From assembly GCA_963738665.1 (NCBI GenBank), contig CAVTXL010000003.1, positions 186,001-250,000 of the forward strand: a stretch of DNA of 64,000 bases. The letters run 5' to 3'. Position 1 is the stretch's first letter. Every line of letters starts with the position of its first letter. Under the pieces are notes generated by a model, which saw nothing but the letters and a program-made list of their open reading frames with translations, ran no database searches and had not been told where the DNA came from. The stretch is from JABDGM01 sp963738665 (lineage in GTDB: Bacteria > Planctomycetota > Planctomycetia > Pirellulales > Lacipirellulaceae). A program made the translations under genes and the position numbers. Of the stretch, positions 8,434-17,235 are shown in pieces.

Positions 8434-8979
8434 TCAGCGACCTTTTTTGACAAAATCGATTGAGGCCGTACGAGGCTCTGAAGCGACCCGCTCGAACATT
8501 TGGAAGACATGCCGAAAGTCGTTCTGGGCGTCGGCATCATGCACCTCGCTCTGGCGAAGCTGCCAGGCCGTCCAATCGATTTCGGGAAAAAACGCATCGC
8601 CGTCAATTTCTGCCTCAACGCGCGTTAAATAGATCGCGTCGGCAAGGGGCAGTCCGCAGCGAAAGATGTCCGAACCGCCGATGATAAACACTTCAACTTC
8701 GCCGGCCGCTTTGGCAAGCTCCACGGCCGCATCGACATTCCGAACCACCGCGACATCGTCAAATTCGGAACGGTAATGGGGGTCCCTAGAAACCACCATC
8801 ATCCGCCGCCCGGCCAGTGGCCGGCCGATCGATTCCCACGTCTTGCGACCCATCACGATCGCGTGCCCCATCGTCAGCCGCTTGAAGCGGCGCAAATCCG
8901 CGGCCAGATGCCACGGCAGCTTCCCGCCGCGGCCGATGACGCCATTCTCCGCGACCGCCACTATGATAGAAATTCTCAC
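8434..8979 (-). CDS. folA: Dihydrofolate reductase
   Basis: The enzyme reduces dihydrofolate with NADPH and so regenerates the cofactor consumed by thymidylate synthase. The 181-residue product begins MRISIIVAVAENGVIGRGGKLPWHL. It carries the catalytic-site and cofactor motifs MGRKTWESIGRPL, VFIIGGSDIF and YLTRVEAEIDGD. It is about 15 residues longer than E. coli FolA at the C-terminus (ASEPRTASIDFVKKGR). It lies downstream of thyA on the same strand, the classical pairing. Confidence 0.95.
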   Translation of the reverse strand: MRISIIVAVAENGVIGRGGKLPWHLAADLRRFKRLTMGHAIVMGRKTWESIGRPLAGRRMMVVSRDPHYRSEFDDVAVVRNVDAAVELAKAAGEVEVFIIGGSDIFRCGLPLADAIYLTRVEAEIDGDAFFPEIDWTAWQLRQSEVHDADAQNDFRHVFQMFERVASEPRTASIDFVKKGR

Positions 8980-8998
8980 GGCGGTGACTGGTCCGTTT

Positions 8999-9060
8999 CA
9001 AATTGAACCACGAAGGCAGGAAGAACACCAAGGAAACGAATTCCTAGCCACAACAAGGCA
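8999..9060. repeat. Degenerate AACCACGAAGGCA-type repeat in the thyA-folA spacer
   Basis: The stretch TTGAACCACGAAGGCAGGAA, followed by AACACCAAGGAAACG, resembles a dispersed word repeat seen in planctomycete and verrucomicrobial intergenic DNA (from memory). Only this copy is evident in the window. Confidence 0.4.
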
Positions 9061-9203
9061 CGAAAAGTCGCAACAGATGCCCATGATACTGCCACCGTAT
9101 AACAACCCTGTTTATCTTTTCGGGCTCCTTCCTGGCCATTGCGTTTTGTCGTTGATGCCATTGGTGGTTCCATTTGTCGGTGGGGCTCCTGTGTGAATCC
9201 GCC

Positions 9204-10013
9204 TCACACCGCAATCGGCGCCGCAATATGCGGATGCGGATTGTAGTGCTCCAAATGGAAGTGCTCGTAATCAAATCTGAAGATCGATCGCACCGTTGGA
9301 TCGATCCGCATCGTCGGCAGCGGCCGCGGCTCGCGCGACAGCTGCAGCCGGGCCTGCTCCAGATGATTATCGTACAAGTGGGCATCGCCGAAGGTGTGCA
9401 CGAAATCACCCGGCCGGTGCCCAGTCACCTGGGCCATCATCATGGTGAGCAGGGCATACGACGCGATGTTGAACGGCACGCCGAGAAAAACATCTGCACT
9501 GCGCTGATAAAGCTGGCACGACAGCCGCCGCTCGCCGTCGGCGTCTTCGGTCGAATAGAACTGAAACAACAGGTGGCAGGGCGGCAGGGCCATCCGCGGC
9601 AGGTCGGCGACGTTCCAGGCGTTGACGATCAGCCGCCGTGAATCTGGTTGCGTGCTGATCTGCTCGACCACCTCGCTGATTTGATCGATTGTCTCGCCGC
9701 CTGGCCCAGCCCACGCCCGCCATTGGTGGCCATACACCGGCCCAAGCTCGCCGCGTTCGTCGGCCCACTCATCCCAAATCCGCACGCCATTCTTGTTCAG
9801 GTAGCCGATGTTTGTTTCGCCGCGCAAGAACCACAAGAGTTCGTAGATGATCGACTTCAGATGGAGCTTCTTCGTCGTCACTAGCGGAAAGCCGTCGGCC
9901 AGATTGAACCGCATCTGGTGCCCGAACACGCTCCGCGTGCCGGTGCCGGTGCGATCGGCCTTTGGAACGCCGTCGTCGAGAATGCGCTGTAGGAGGTTGA
10001 GGTACGGTCGCAT
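9204..10013 (-). CDS. thyA: Thymidylate synthase (ThyA type)
   Basis: ThyA methylates dUMP to dTMP with methylenetetrahydrofolate. The 269-residue protein contains DRTGTGTRSVFG (folate/phosphate loop), ELLWFLRGETNIGYL, and the active-site cysteine in ALPPCHLLFQFY. QLYQRSADVFLGVPFNIASY and the C-terminal PIAV also fit. Length and motif order match the E. coli-type enzyme. It is the first gene of the thyA-folA-tag group. A pair of hairpin repeats (10038-10084) lies just upstream of its start. Confidence 0.97.
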   Translation of the reverse strand: MRPYLNLLQRILDDGVPKADRTGTGTRSVFGHQMRFNLADGFPLVTTKKLHLKSIIYELLWFLRGETNIGYLNKNGVRIWDEWADERGELGPVYGHQWRAWAGPGGETIDQISEVVEQISTQPDSRRLIVNAWNVADLPRMALPPCHLLFQFYSTEDADGERRLSCQLYQRSADVFLGVPFNIASYALLTMMMAQVTGHRPGDFVHTFGDAHLYDNHLEQARLQLSREPRPLPTMRIDPTVRSIFRFDYEHFHLEHYNPHPHIAAPIAV

Positions 10014-10037
10014 TCACGCATTGTATCGCATCGCCGC

Positions 10038-10084
10038 GCCCGACCAAGATGGTCGGGCTATATCGCCGAACCATTTTGGTTCGG
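10038..10084. repeat. Two adjacent hairpin repeats, CCGAACC/GGTTCGG family
   Basis: GCCCGACC-aagat-GGTCGGGC (10038-10058) is followed by CCGAACC-atttt-GGTTCGG (10066-10084), each an uninterrupted stem with a 5-base loop. They lie 3' of the gene ending at 10094 and 5' of thyA. A related cluster lies at 18241-18318. Confidence 0.75.
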
Positions 10085-10093
10085 AGAGACGCC

Positions 10094-10360
10094 CTATTTT
10101 TGCTTCGCCATCAGCTCCTCGACGAGGTTCGCCAAGAGCCGGGGGTCGTCCTGTTTCCGCAGGTGGGCGATCCGCTCCGGCGGCAGGCCCATCTTTTCGA
10201 GCACGGCCACGATGTACTTCCACTGCCGCTCGCGGCCCTTGCCTTCCGCTAAGTACAGCTCCGTAACCAGCTCGCTCAGCCGCTGCAGCGAAATCGCGTC
10301 GCGATTATCGTAGTAGTTCTTAATGATCTTTTGCTGGTGCTTGGAATAATTCTTTTCCAT
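10094..10360 (-). CDS. Small conserved-looking helical protein, unknown function
   Basis: Starting at the ATG at 10360, the 88-residue product MEKNYSKHQQKIIKNYYDNR is rich in charged and helix-forming residues and has no membrane segment, signal peptide or cysteine. LVTELYLAEGKGRERQWKYI and MGLPPERIAHLRKQDDP look like conserved protein rather than chance translation. I have the impression of similar proteins in other planctomycetes but cannot name a family. A longer upstream start exists, but its extra residues look non-coding. The stop codon lies 9 bases from a hairpin repeat. Confidence 0.6.
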   Translation of the reverse strand: MEKNYSKHQQKIIKNYYDNRDAISLQRLSELVTELYLAEGKGRERQWKYIVAVLEKMGLPPERIAHLRKQDDPRLLANLVEELMAKQK

Positions 10361-10527
10361 GTTCGGGAACGCTCTCGAAAGCCACCGATGATGCAGGATT
10401 CTCGTACACGACACCGCCGCGGTGCCTAGCACCGCGGCTTCTACCCACCTTTTCGCCTGCCTATTCTTTAGTTAAATTGAGTGTTATACGACGCCAATAT
10501 ATCACACCGCTTACGGTCTATCGACAA

Positions 10528-10917
10528 ATGCCGCTCGTCAAGTTCATTAAGGAAAACAAGGAAATCGAGGTCCCGCTTGGCGCTAACCTTCGCAAGGAGG
10601 CGATCAAAGCCGGCATCAACGTCCATCAAGGCGTCAACGGCATCGGCGCCACAGTCAACAAATTCGTCAATTGCCACGGCTTCTCGCTGTGCGGCACGTG
10701 CCGCGTGCGCATCTTGAAAGGCATGCAAAACACCAGCCCGATGGGCATGCTCGAGAAGGCCCGCTTTTACAATCCGCTCCCCGACCCGTTCCCCAGCATG
10801 GCCTTTATTGGCAACGAGGATACGATGCGCCTTGCTTGCCAAGCGAAAGTGCTCGGCGATATCGAAGTCGAAACTGGTCCTGAGGTCAATCTGTTTGGCG
10901 AAAACTTCTTCAGCTAA
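10528..10917 (+). CDS. 2Fe-2S ferredoxin
   Basis: The 129-residue protein carries the plant/adrenodoxin-type cluster ligands in the pattern C49-X5-C55-X2-C58...C104 (NCHGFSLCGTCRV and RLACQAKV). It begins MPLVKFIKENKEIEVPLGANL, a typical beta-grasp start. It should act as a soluble one-electron carrier; its partner is unknown. It precedes the PII gene on the same strand by 82 bases. Confidence 0.85.
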   Translation: MPLVKFIKENKEIEVPLGANLRKEAIKAGINVHQGVNGIGATVNKFVNCHGFSLCGTCRVRILKGMQNTSPMGMLEKARFYNPLPDPFPSMAFIGNEDTMRLACQAKVLGDIEVETGPEVNLFGENFFS

Positions 10918-10999
10918 CGGTGGGGCCATCGGCTATTGGCCGTCGCCAGAAGCTGGAGGCGCTCCTTCGCGGGCCGATCGTCGGTAGCCGACAGTCCCC

Positions 11000-11326
11000 A
11001 TGAAACAAATCATCGCCATCGTAAAGCCCTTTCTGGTCGAGCGCATCCTCGACGCGCTCCGCCGCGCCCCGCTCGAAGCCGTGAGCGTGGCCGAGGTCAA
11101 AGGGATGAGCAAGCAAAAGAGCTATCTCGACCGCTACGCCGACTCGGAATACGCGCAGACGTTTTTGCCGAAGGTCGAAATCACCCTTTGGGTAGATGAC
11201 CTCAGGGCCGAAGACGTCGCCCGCAAGATTGTCGAAGTCGCCCGCACCGGCCGCATGGGCGACGGAAAGATCTTTATCCTACCGGCGCAGCCGTACGAGG
11301 CTGTGATCGATCTGGCGAAGCAGTGA
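11000..11326 (+). CDS. glnB: Nitrogen regulatory protein PII
   Basis: PII trimers sense 2-oxoglutarate, ATP/ADP and, through uridylylation, glutamine. The 108-residue protein starts MKQIIAIVKPFLVERILDAL and has the B-loop TGRMGDGKIF. In the T-loop, Q39, K40 and the uridylylation-site tyrosine Y51 (ADSEYAQTFLPKVEI) are kept, but residues 41-50 (SYLDRYADSE) diverge from the usual GHTELYRGAE. It is convergent with glnE, whose product PII controls in enterobacteria, which supports a role in glutamine synthetase regulation. GlnB versus GlnK cannot be decided, because no amtB is present. Confidence 0.88.
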   Translation: MKQIIAIVKPFLVERILDALRRAPLEAVSVAEVKGMSKQKSYLDRYADSEYAQTFLPKVEITLWVDDLRAEDVARKIVEVARTGRMGDGKIFILPAQPYEAVIDLAKQ

Positions 11327-11352
11327 TCGTTCGCGCACGCTGCTGCCAGCAG

Positions 11353-11389
11353 TGCAAAATGAAGATCGGGAGCGGCAGCTCATTTTGCA
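11353..11389. repeat. Inverted repeat TGCAAAATGA / TCATTTTGCA between glnB and glnE
   Basis: The 10-base arms at 11353-11362 and 11380-11389 pair perfectly around a 17-base loop, in the 113-base spacer between the two convergent genes. The words resemble the TTGCAAATTGCAA repeats at 41885-42015. It could also act as a transcription-termination hairpin, but has no T-run. Confidence 0.55.
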
Positions 11390-11439
11390 TTTTGCATTGG
11401 CTCGCGTTTTTCTATCTCAGCCGAGTTCTTGCGGCAGGG

Positions 11440-14400
11440 CTACGCCCGCTGGGCCTCATCAAAGATGCGATTGAATCGCCGACGATTTTCTCGAAAGTAC
11501 TGCTCGGCTTCGCCGACCAGCTCCTGCGGCTGGTAGTTCAAGAGGTACGCCAGCTTAGCCAATTCACGTTGACTGTCGGGCAGCTCGTGCCGACCCGTGG
11601 CGTCCATCAGCCGAATGCGGGCCTCGATGCTGCGTTGGAAGCGGTAGCTGCGGGCGAGGTACCGCGCGTCGTCGGCCGGCAGATAGCCGACCTGCTCCAG
11701 CGCATCGATTGCGTCCAGCGTTCCCGGCGTGCGGATCGACGCGTCTTTTTCCCCGTGCCGCAATTGCAGCATCTGCACAATGAACTCAGTATCAACCGTG
11801 CCGCCGGGCCCGCGCTTGAGATTCCGCGGCGAGGCGTTTTCCTCAAGCCGGAGACGCATCTGCCGAATCTGGGCGGCAAATTCGGGCCGCCAGGGCGTGC
11901 CGTATGCCGCGGCGGCAACGATTGCCATCGCCGGTCGCCCGGCCCGCGCCGAGCCGTGCACCATCCGTGCCTTGCAGAGCATTTGCCGCTCCCATAGTTG
12001 CGCCCCGCCTTCGGCGAAGTAGCGCGCGAAGCCGTCGAACGACACGGCCAGCGCACCGCTTCGGCCGGTGGGACGCAGCCGCGCGTCGACCTCATACAGC
12101 CGCCCGTGCGGCCCCAGATTGCTCGCGACACGAATCAGCCGCTGGCCAAATTCACTATAGAAGTGGCTGTTGGTCGTGCCGCCGTGGGGGTCTCCGTGGG
12201 CGTGGCCGTTGCGGTTGGCGCGGGTCGTCTGGCCGCCGGCTTCGTAGAGAAAGATCAAGTCCAAATCGCTGTGATAATTCGGCTCTCGGCCGCCCAGTTT
12301 CCCCAGGGCCAACACGACCGGCTCCGAGCGATCCCCTTCCTGCGGCGCCCACCCTTCCCACATTGCGCGCGTGGATTCGCTGGCCATCTCCTCGTCACTC
12401 GGCCGCAAAATCGTCGGCGTGCCGAACTTATCCACCAGCTTCTGATATTCACGAAAGGCAATTTGATCGAGACAGGCCTCGGCAACGTCAGCCAGGGCGG
12501 CGTGCGTGGAGCGGATATCATCTTTTCCCAATACGTCGCGGACGCCTACCCGCAGATGTTGCGCGTTCTTGAAGCTGTGCAAGATCGGCGCGATGTCCTC
12601 CGCGCCACGGCACAAATCGGCCAGCATCTCTTCGAGCATTGCCAGCGTCGGCAAGTTCTCGACCAGGAGGCTGTCGACCAGCTCGTCAATCATGCCCGGG
12701 TTACTGGTCAGAATGCCGGCCAGGTAGGGGCAAGCCGCACACAACCGCACGTACAATTCGAGCGACGGCCGATTGCTGCTCAAGAGCTCCCATAGGGCCG
12801 CCTTGCCGCCCAGCGAGTCGCTCACCCGGCTCAGGTTCACCAGCGTCGTATCGGGCTCCGGCGTGGTCGCGATCGCTGACAACAGCCGCGGAGCAATCGC
12901 CGCCAAAAAATGCCGGCACCGTCGCGTAGACAAGAAGCGGATTTTCTCCGTCGCCAAGGCCATCAAGTTCTGGTACGCGGCCGGCACGTCTTCAAACGGG
13001 TAACGGCCAAGCACGGCCTCGATCCGTTCCGGCGAGGGGGCCGGGTCGTTCACTAGGTCGACCTCCGGCTCCGATCCCCCGTCACCAGGAAAAGCATCGT
13101 GGAGCAAGTGATCGAGAATCTTGCGATTCACCTCGGTACGCTGGGCGTAGTCGTGCTCGAAAGCCTCGCGGGCCGCGTCCAAATCGACTGCCGGATGCTG
13201 TGACCCGTCCGCCTTGGCCTGCCGCGAAGCAATAAAGCCCATTCGCACGGCCAGCCGGGCCAGCTCCTCGCGATCGGCCGGCAGCATGTGCGTCTGTAGA
13301 TCGAACATGATCTGCAAACGATGCTCGAGCTTCCGCAAGAAGCTGTAATTATCTTCCAGGAGGGTCCGCTCCTGGTGCGTCAAACAGCCGGCCTGCTCCA
13401 GCCGGGCAATCGCCTCCAGGGTGTTGCCGGTGCGAATCTCGGGCAGCGAGCCGCCGTTGAGAAGCTGCAAGAACTGGATCACGAACTCGATATCGCGAAT
13501 ACCGCCGCGGCCCGTCTTGACGTTTCGCCGGTCGACGCCGTCGCTCTCCGCTCGGCGATCGATCCGCCGCTTGAGCGACTTGATGCCCGCGATGTCGGTC
13601 AGACTCAGATAACGGCGATATATCCAGGGCTCCAGCCGGGCCAAAAGCTCGTGGCCCAGTTCGCGGTCGCCGGCAATTGGCCGGGCCTTCACAAACGCCT
13701 GCCGCTCCCAAGTGCGGCCCTTCACGTCGTAATATGAAAGCGTATTCTCAAAGCTCATGCACAACGGGCCGAGCGAGCCCTCCGGCCGCAACCGCATGTC
13801 GACGCGATAGGTCGTCCCCAGCTCGGTCGGCTCGGTCATCAGCCGCAGCATTTCCTTGCCCAGTCGCTCGAAGAATTCCTGATTGCTGACCGTGCGCCGC
13901 GCGTCGGTCTGGCCGTCTTCTTCGTAGACGAACATCAAGTCGATGTCGCTCGAATAATTCAGCTCAACGCCGCCCAGTTTGCCCAGGGCCAGCACGACGA
14001 ATCGGCTCTGCCGCCCGTCGGCCCGAATTGGCCGCCCGTATTGCTGCTCGACGTGTTGCATGGCGAACACGAGAGCCGCTTCGACGATCGCGTCGGCCAG
14101 ATACGAAATCTGCCGGGCGATCGTCGCCACCGGCTGGCCGCGGACGATGTCGCCGTAGGCGATTCGCAGCGTTTCGCGCCGCTTGAATCGCCGCAACGAC
14201 GCCAGAACTTCTGCCTGTTTGCCAAGCGCGCACACCTCGCGGACCAGCTCATCCACTCAGCGCCTGTCGCGAGACCGGCTCCCCCTCGGTCATCCGCAAC
14301 AGGTCGTAGGCCCCGCTGTCAACGACCAGCAAATCGCTCAAGTATTGGCTGTTCGAAAAGATTTGCAGTAACTGGGCAAGCGCGGCGCGATCGCGTTCGA

Positions 14401-14668
14401 AAAGCGCCGCGGCGGCCATGGGATTGCGGGCCGCGGCGATAAACCGCTCGAGGTTGTTCATGGCCATGTCGGGGTCGGCCAGCGAGGGCGCGGCCTCAGC
14501 GAACTGGTCGGCGATTTGCGACAGCAGATCGAGCGTGACGCCGCGGACGGCCATCCGCGTTAAGTTCGCATGGGCGGCCGGCGGATCGGCCACACGCAGC
14601 GAGCGCAGCCACGGTTCGGCGGTTTGCGGATCATCCAGGCAGGTACGAAGGCGGTCGATATCGATCAT
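11440..14668 (-). CDS. glnE: Bifunctional glutamine synthetase adenylyltransferase/deadenylase (frameshift at 14250)
   Basis: GlnE adds AMP to, and removes it from, glutamine synthetase. The first piece (14668 to 14249, from MIDIDRLRTCLDDP) ends at TGA just as the second frame picks up at VDELVREVCALGKQAEVL. Relatives read through this point, so one base is missing or extra. The second frame contains both nucleotidyltransferase cores, GGVELNYSSDIDLMFVYEEDG and GGREPNYHSDLDLIFLYEAGG, with the RGGIRDIEF and RGPGGTVDTEFI motifs. Combined length is about 1075 residues, near the longer members of the family. It is convergent with the PII gene, its likely regulator. Confidence 0.92.
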
Positions 14669-14824
14669 GGCGACAGTAAGTTGCCGACCGGCCCCGAACG
14701 CCGCGGGGCCCGTTCATGGGTGACTGCGAACGCCTGGAACGGTCGTTCATTGTAGCAGATTCAGTCGACGACAACTATCCGCTGATTTGCAAGTTCAATC
14801 GACTCGCTCGGTTGCCTCGCCGGG

Positions 14825-15149
14825 CTACGGAACGTGCGTAATTTGCTGTGCGGGCAACGCGGCGAGCGCAGTGAGCAACGCTGGCTTCAACGGCCGAATA
14901 CCATCGATATCGTTGGTTGGGGCGTTCAGAATCACAACGGCAATTGGTAAATCCCGAAGGATCTGCTCAAATCGAATTAAGCGTTGAAATCTTTCGTCAA
15001 AAGAGCATCGAACCTCCGTCCGCCGCCCGCGCCAGCAGTTCACCATTTTCGATGCCGGCCCACCCCCTATACGCCGCGGCAAAACAATCGTGGCCAGGTA
15101 TCTCGTGGCGAAGCTGATGCGGAAGGTTTTCGTCAAGCAACAGCTTCAT
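14825..15149 (-). pseudogene. DUF5615 PIN-like toxin, broken by two frame changes
   Basis: From the ATG at 15149 the product reads MKLLLDENLPHQLRHEIPGH, the standard start of DUF5615 (PIN-like, Mut7-C-related) proteins. It continues to ENGELLARAADG. The next conserved part, FDALLTKDFNA, is one base out of frame, and RFEQILRDLPIAVVILNAPTND returns to another frame before the stop at 14825. All conserved blocks are present in order, so the break may be recent or a sequence error. Its ATG overlaps the DUF433 stop codon (ATGA), the usual antitoxin-toxin arrangement with translational coupling. Confidence 0.75.
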
Positions 15150-15361
15150 ATGGAGGCGCAATCAGCGATGGCTATTGCCTTGGCGCTCTCGAGGAGTTGC
15201 ACGACTTGCGAGCGCTGGACGGTTGGAAACTGCTCAAGAAAATAATCGACGCTGCAACCCTGCTCGAGGTAATCGAAAAGCGATTCTATGGGAACGCGCG
15301 TCCCGGCAAAAACTGGCATGCCGCCCAGAACTGCCGGATTGACGCTTATAACGGTGCTCAT
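15146..15361 (-). CDS. DUF433 family antitoxin
   Basis: This is a 71-residue protein, MSTVISVNPAVLGGMPVFAG, with the DUF433 motif GGMPVFAGTRVPIESLFDYLEQG and a C-terminal helical part (DYFLEQFPTVQRSQVVQLLE) that resembles a winged or MarR-like DNA-binding element. DUF433 proteins are predicted antitoxins that neutralise adjacent PIN-like DUF5615 proteins and probably repress the operon. The gene is intact and overlaps its partner by four bases (ATGA). Confidence 0.85.
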   Translation of the reverse strand: MSTVISVNPAVLGGMPVFAGTRVPIESLFDYLEQGCSVDYFLEQFPTVQRSQVVQLLESAKAIAIADCASI

Positions 15362-15368
15362 GCTGCAA

Positions 15369-16817
15369 TTATACCACGCCCGGACTTGTCAGCGCAAACA
15401 CCTCCGGACCGACGTGTCGCGTCATCACTTCGCCGAAGAGCGTGTGGGCGTTGGCGTCATAAATCGTCACGCGTAAGAACTGGCCGATCTGTCGCCGGTT
15501 GCCGTCGAAGACGACGATCCGATCGCAGTGCGTGCGGCCGGTCAGTTGCTGCTGTTCACTGGGCTGCGAGCCGTTGCTACTAATCTTTTCTGCTGCCTTG
15601 CTTGGCCCCTCGGCGAGGACTGTCACCTGCCGGCCGAGAAACGCCTGGTTATCGGCCTCGCTGATTTCGTTCTGCAGCGCGAGCAGCTCGTTGTTTCGCC
15701 GCCGCTTGACCTCTTCCGGCACGTCGTCGGGATATAGGTCGGTTCCTTTCGTGCCCGGCCGCTCGCTGTACTTGAAGATGAAGCTGTTCTTGAACCGCGA
15801 CTCGGCCACGAGTTCCATCGTCTGCCGAAAATCATCCTCGGTCTCGCCGCAAAAGCCGACGATGAAATCGCTCGTCACGGCCACGCCCGCAATCCACTCC
15901 CGCGTGCGGGCGAGCATTTCGCGATATTCTTCAACTGTATAGCCGCGCTTCATCCGGGCTAACATGGCATTCGAGCCGCTTTGCACCGGTACGTGCAGGT
16001 ATTTGCTCACCTTCGGCAAGTCTCGGACGGCCGCAAGCAGGTCATTCGTCATGTCCTTGGGATAATTCGTGACGAACTTAATCCGCTCAATGCCGTCGAT
16101 CTCGGAGAGGGCGGCCAGCAAATCGGCCAGCAGCCAGGTTCGGTCCCCCTCGCGAAACTTGTAGCTGTTCACCGTCTGGCCAAGGAGCGTGACCTCGCGG
16201 CAGCCCTCGCCCGCCAATTGCCTCGCCTCAGCCCATATTGCCGCCGGCGGCCGGCTTTGCTCGGGGCCACGGACGCTGGGCACGATGCAGTAGGTGCAAA
16301 ACTTATCGCAGCCGATCATGATCCGCACATACGCCTGATACGGCGTGGGCCGCATCGCCGGGTCGCGCAGTGGATCGAAACTTTCGTGGCTTCGCTCGAT
16401 CGCCTCGCGGCTGCCCTCCTTGCGGCCGAGGCTGACCTCTATCCGTTGCGACCGCTGTCCCCGTTCCGCCCGCAGCTCACGCACGAGCGTCGGCACCTGG
16501 TGCAACTGCCCCGGCCCCACGACCAGATCGACGTACGGCGCCCGCTTGAAGATCAAGCCCTGATCTTTCTGGGCCATGCAGCCCAAGACACCGATCACCT
16601 TGTCGGGATGTTCGCGCTTGAGAATCTTCAGCCGGCCCAGCGCGCTATAGATCTTGTCTTCCGCATGCTGCCGCACACTGCACGTGTTGAACAGGATCGT
16701 ATCGGCCTCGCCAATCCGCGCGGTCAACTCGTAGCCGTCCTTGCGCAGGCTGGCGACCACCAACTCGCTATCGAGCTCATTCATCTGGCAGCCGACGGTT
16801 TCGATGTAGAGCTTCAT
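15369..16817 (-). CDS. miaB: tRNA-2-methylthio-N6-isopentenyladenosine synthase MiaB
   Basis: MiaB is a radical-SAM methylthiotransferase acting on A37 of tRNAs that read UNN codons. The 482-residue protein starting at 16817 (MKLYIETVGCQMNELDS) has the N-terminal UPF0004 domain with three cluster cysteines (VGCQMN, NTCSVR, GVLGCMAQ). The radical-SAM motif CDKFCTYCIVP and a C-terminal TRAM domain (about 415-480) follow. Four additional upstream codons are in frame, but the chosen ATG fits the family start. It lies 7 bases from the DUF433 start on the same strand. Confidence 0.96.
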   Translation of the reverse strand: MKLYIETVGCQMNELDSELVVASLRKDGYELTARIGEADTILFNTCSVRQHAEDKIYSALGRLKILKREHPDKVIGVLGCMAQKDQGLIFKRAPYVDLVVGPGQLHQVPTLVRELRAERGQRSQRIEVSLGRKEGSREAIERSHESFDPLRDPAMRPTPYQAYVRIMIGCDKFCTYCIVPSVRGPEQSRPPAAIWAEARQLAGEGCREVTLLGQTVNSYKFREGDRTWLLADLLAALSEIDGIERIKFVTNYPKDMTNDLLAAVRDLPKVSKYLHVPVQSGSNAMLARMKRGYTVEEYREMLARTREWIAGVAVTSDFIVGFCGETEDDFRQTMELVAESRFKNSFIFKYSERPGTKGTDLYPDDVPEEVKRRRNNELLALQNEISEADNQAFLGRQVTVLAEGPSKAAEKISSNGSQPSEQQQLTGRTHCDRIVVFDGNRRQIGQFLRVTIYDANAHTLFGEVMTRHVGPEVFALTSPGVV

Positions 16818-16885
16818 AGGGAATAACAAAGATAGGAAGACAGGCAGACAGGAAGTCCCTCAACTATGCTCTCCTTGTCTACTTC

Positions 16886-17080
16886 TCACGCCGCCCCGCG
16901 GCCCTTTTCTTCCGGCGCCGCCGGCCGTTTCTTCGCCCGTTTGCGATAATCGGCGAGTTGCTGCCGGACGCTGGCGACGACTTCATCCTGACGCCGGCGC
17001 ATCATCCGCACAAGCGTCATCACCGCGACGTACGCGCCGATCGCCAGCAGTACAAAATCCGACCCGGTCATCCATTCCAT
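16886..17080 (-). CDS. Small single-pass membrane protein, unknown function
   Basis: Starting at the ATG at 17080, the 64-residue product has one hydrophobic segment (SDFVLLAIGAYVAVMTLV, residues 5-22). A strongly basic cytoplasmic tail follows (RMMRRRQDEVVASVRQQLADYRKRAKKRP). No family recognised. It lies between fmt and miaB in the same orientation. Composition and placement make it plausible, but it could be spurious. Confidence 0.45.
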   Translation of the reverse strand: MEWMTGSDFVLLAIGAYVAVMTLVRMMRRRQDEVVASVRQQLADYRKRAKKRPAAPEEKGRGAA

Positions 17081-17207
17081 TGGAGGGCTCCCATCCTGGC
17101 CACGATGCTGGATTCCATGATACCGCGCCGCTCGGCCATATCGCGAGGCCAGTGCACTCAGCTCGCACCGTTCGGCTAAGCTCACGGCCCAAGCCGCGAG
17201 CGAAAAA

Positions 17208-17235
17208 CCATTTCGCGGATCGAAATGGCTACACT
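17208..17235. repeat. Palindromic repeat CCATTTCG-cggat-CGAAATGG with CTACACT, copy 1
   Basis: A perfect 8-base stem with a 5-base loop is followed by GCTACACT, whose complement contains the TAG stop codon of fmt. Three related copies lie at 21429, 34055 and 44917. Confidence 0.8.

Noticed and set aside
11998..12795. A 265-codon plus-strand open frame
   Set aside because: It is antisense to glnE and follows the codon bias of the real gene in reverse.
14249..14256. glnE as two genes with a GTGGATGA overlap, or programmed frameshifting
   Set aside because: Relatives encode one protein through this point, and no slippery heptamer or stimulatory structure is evident. One indel explains it, as in many other genes here.
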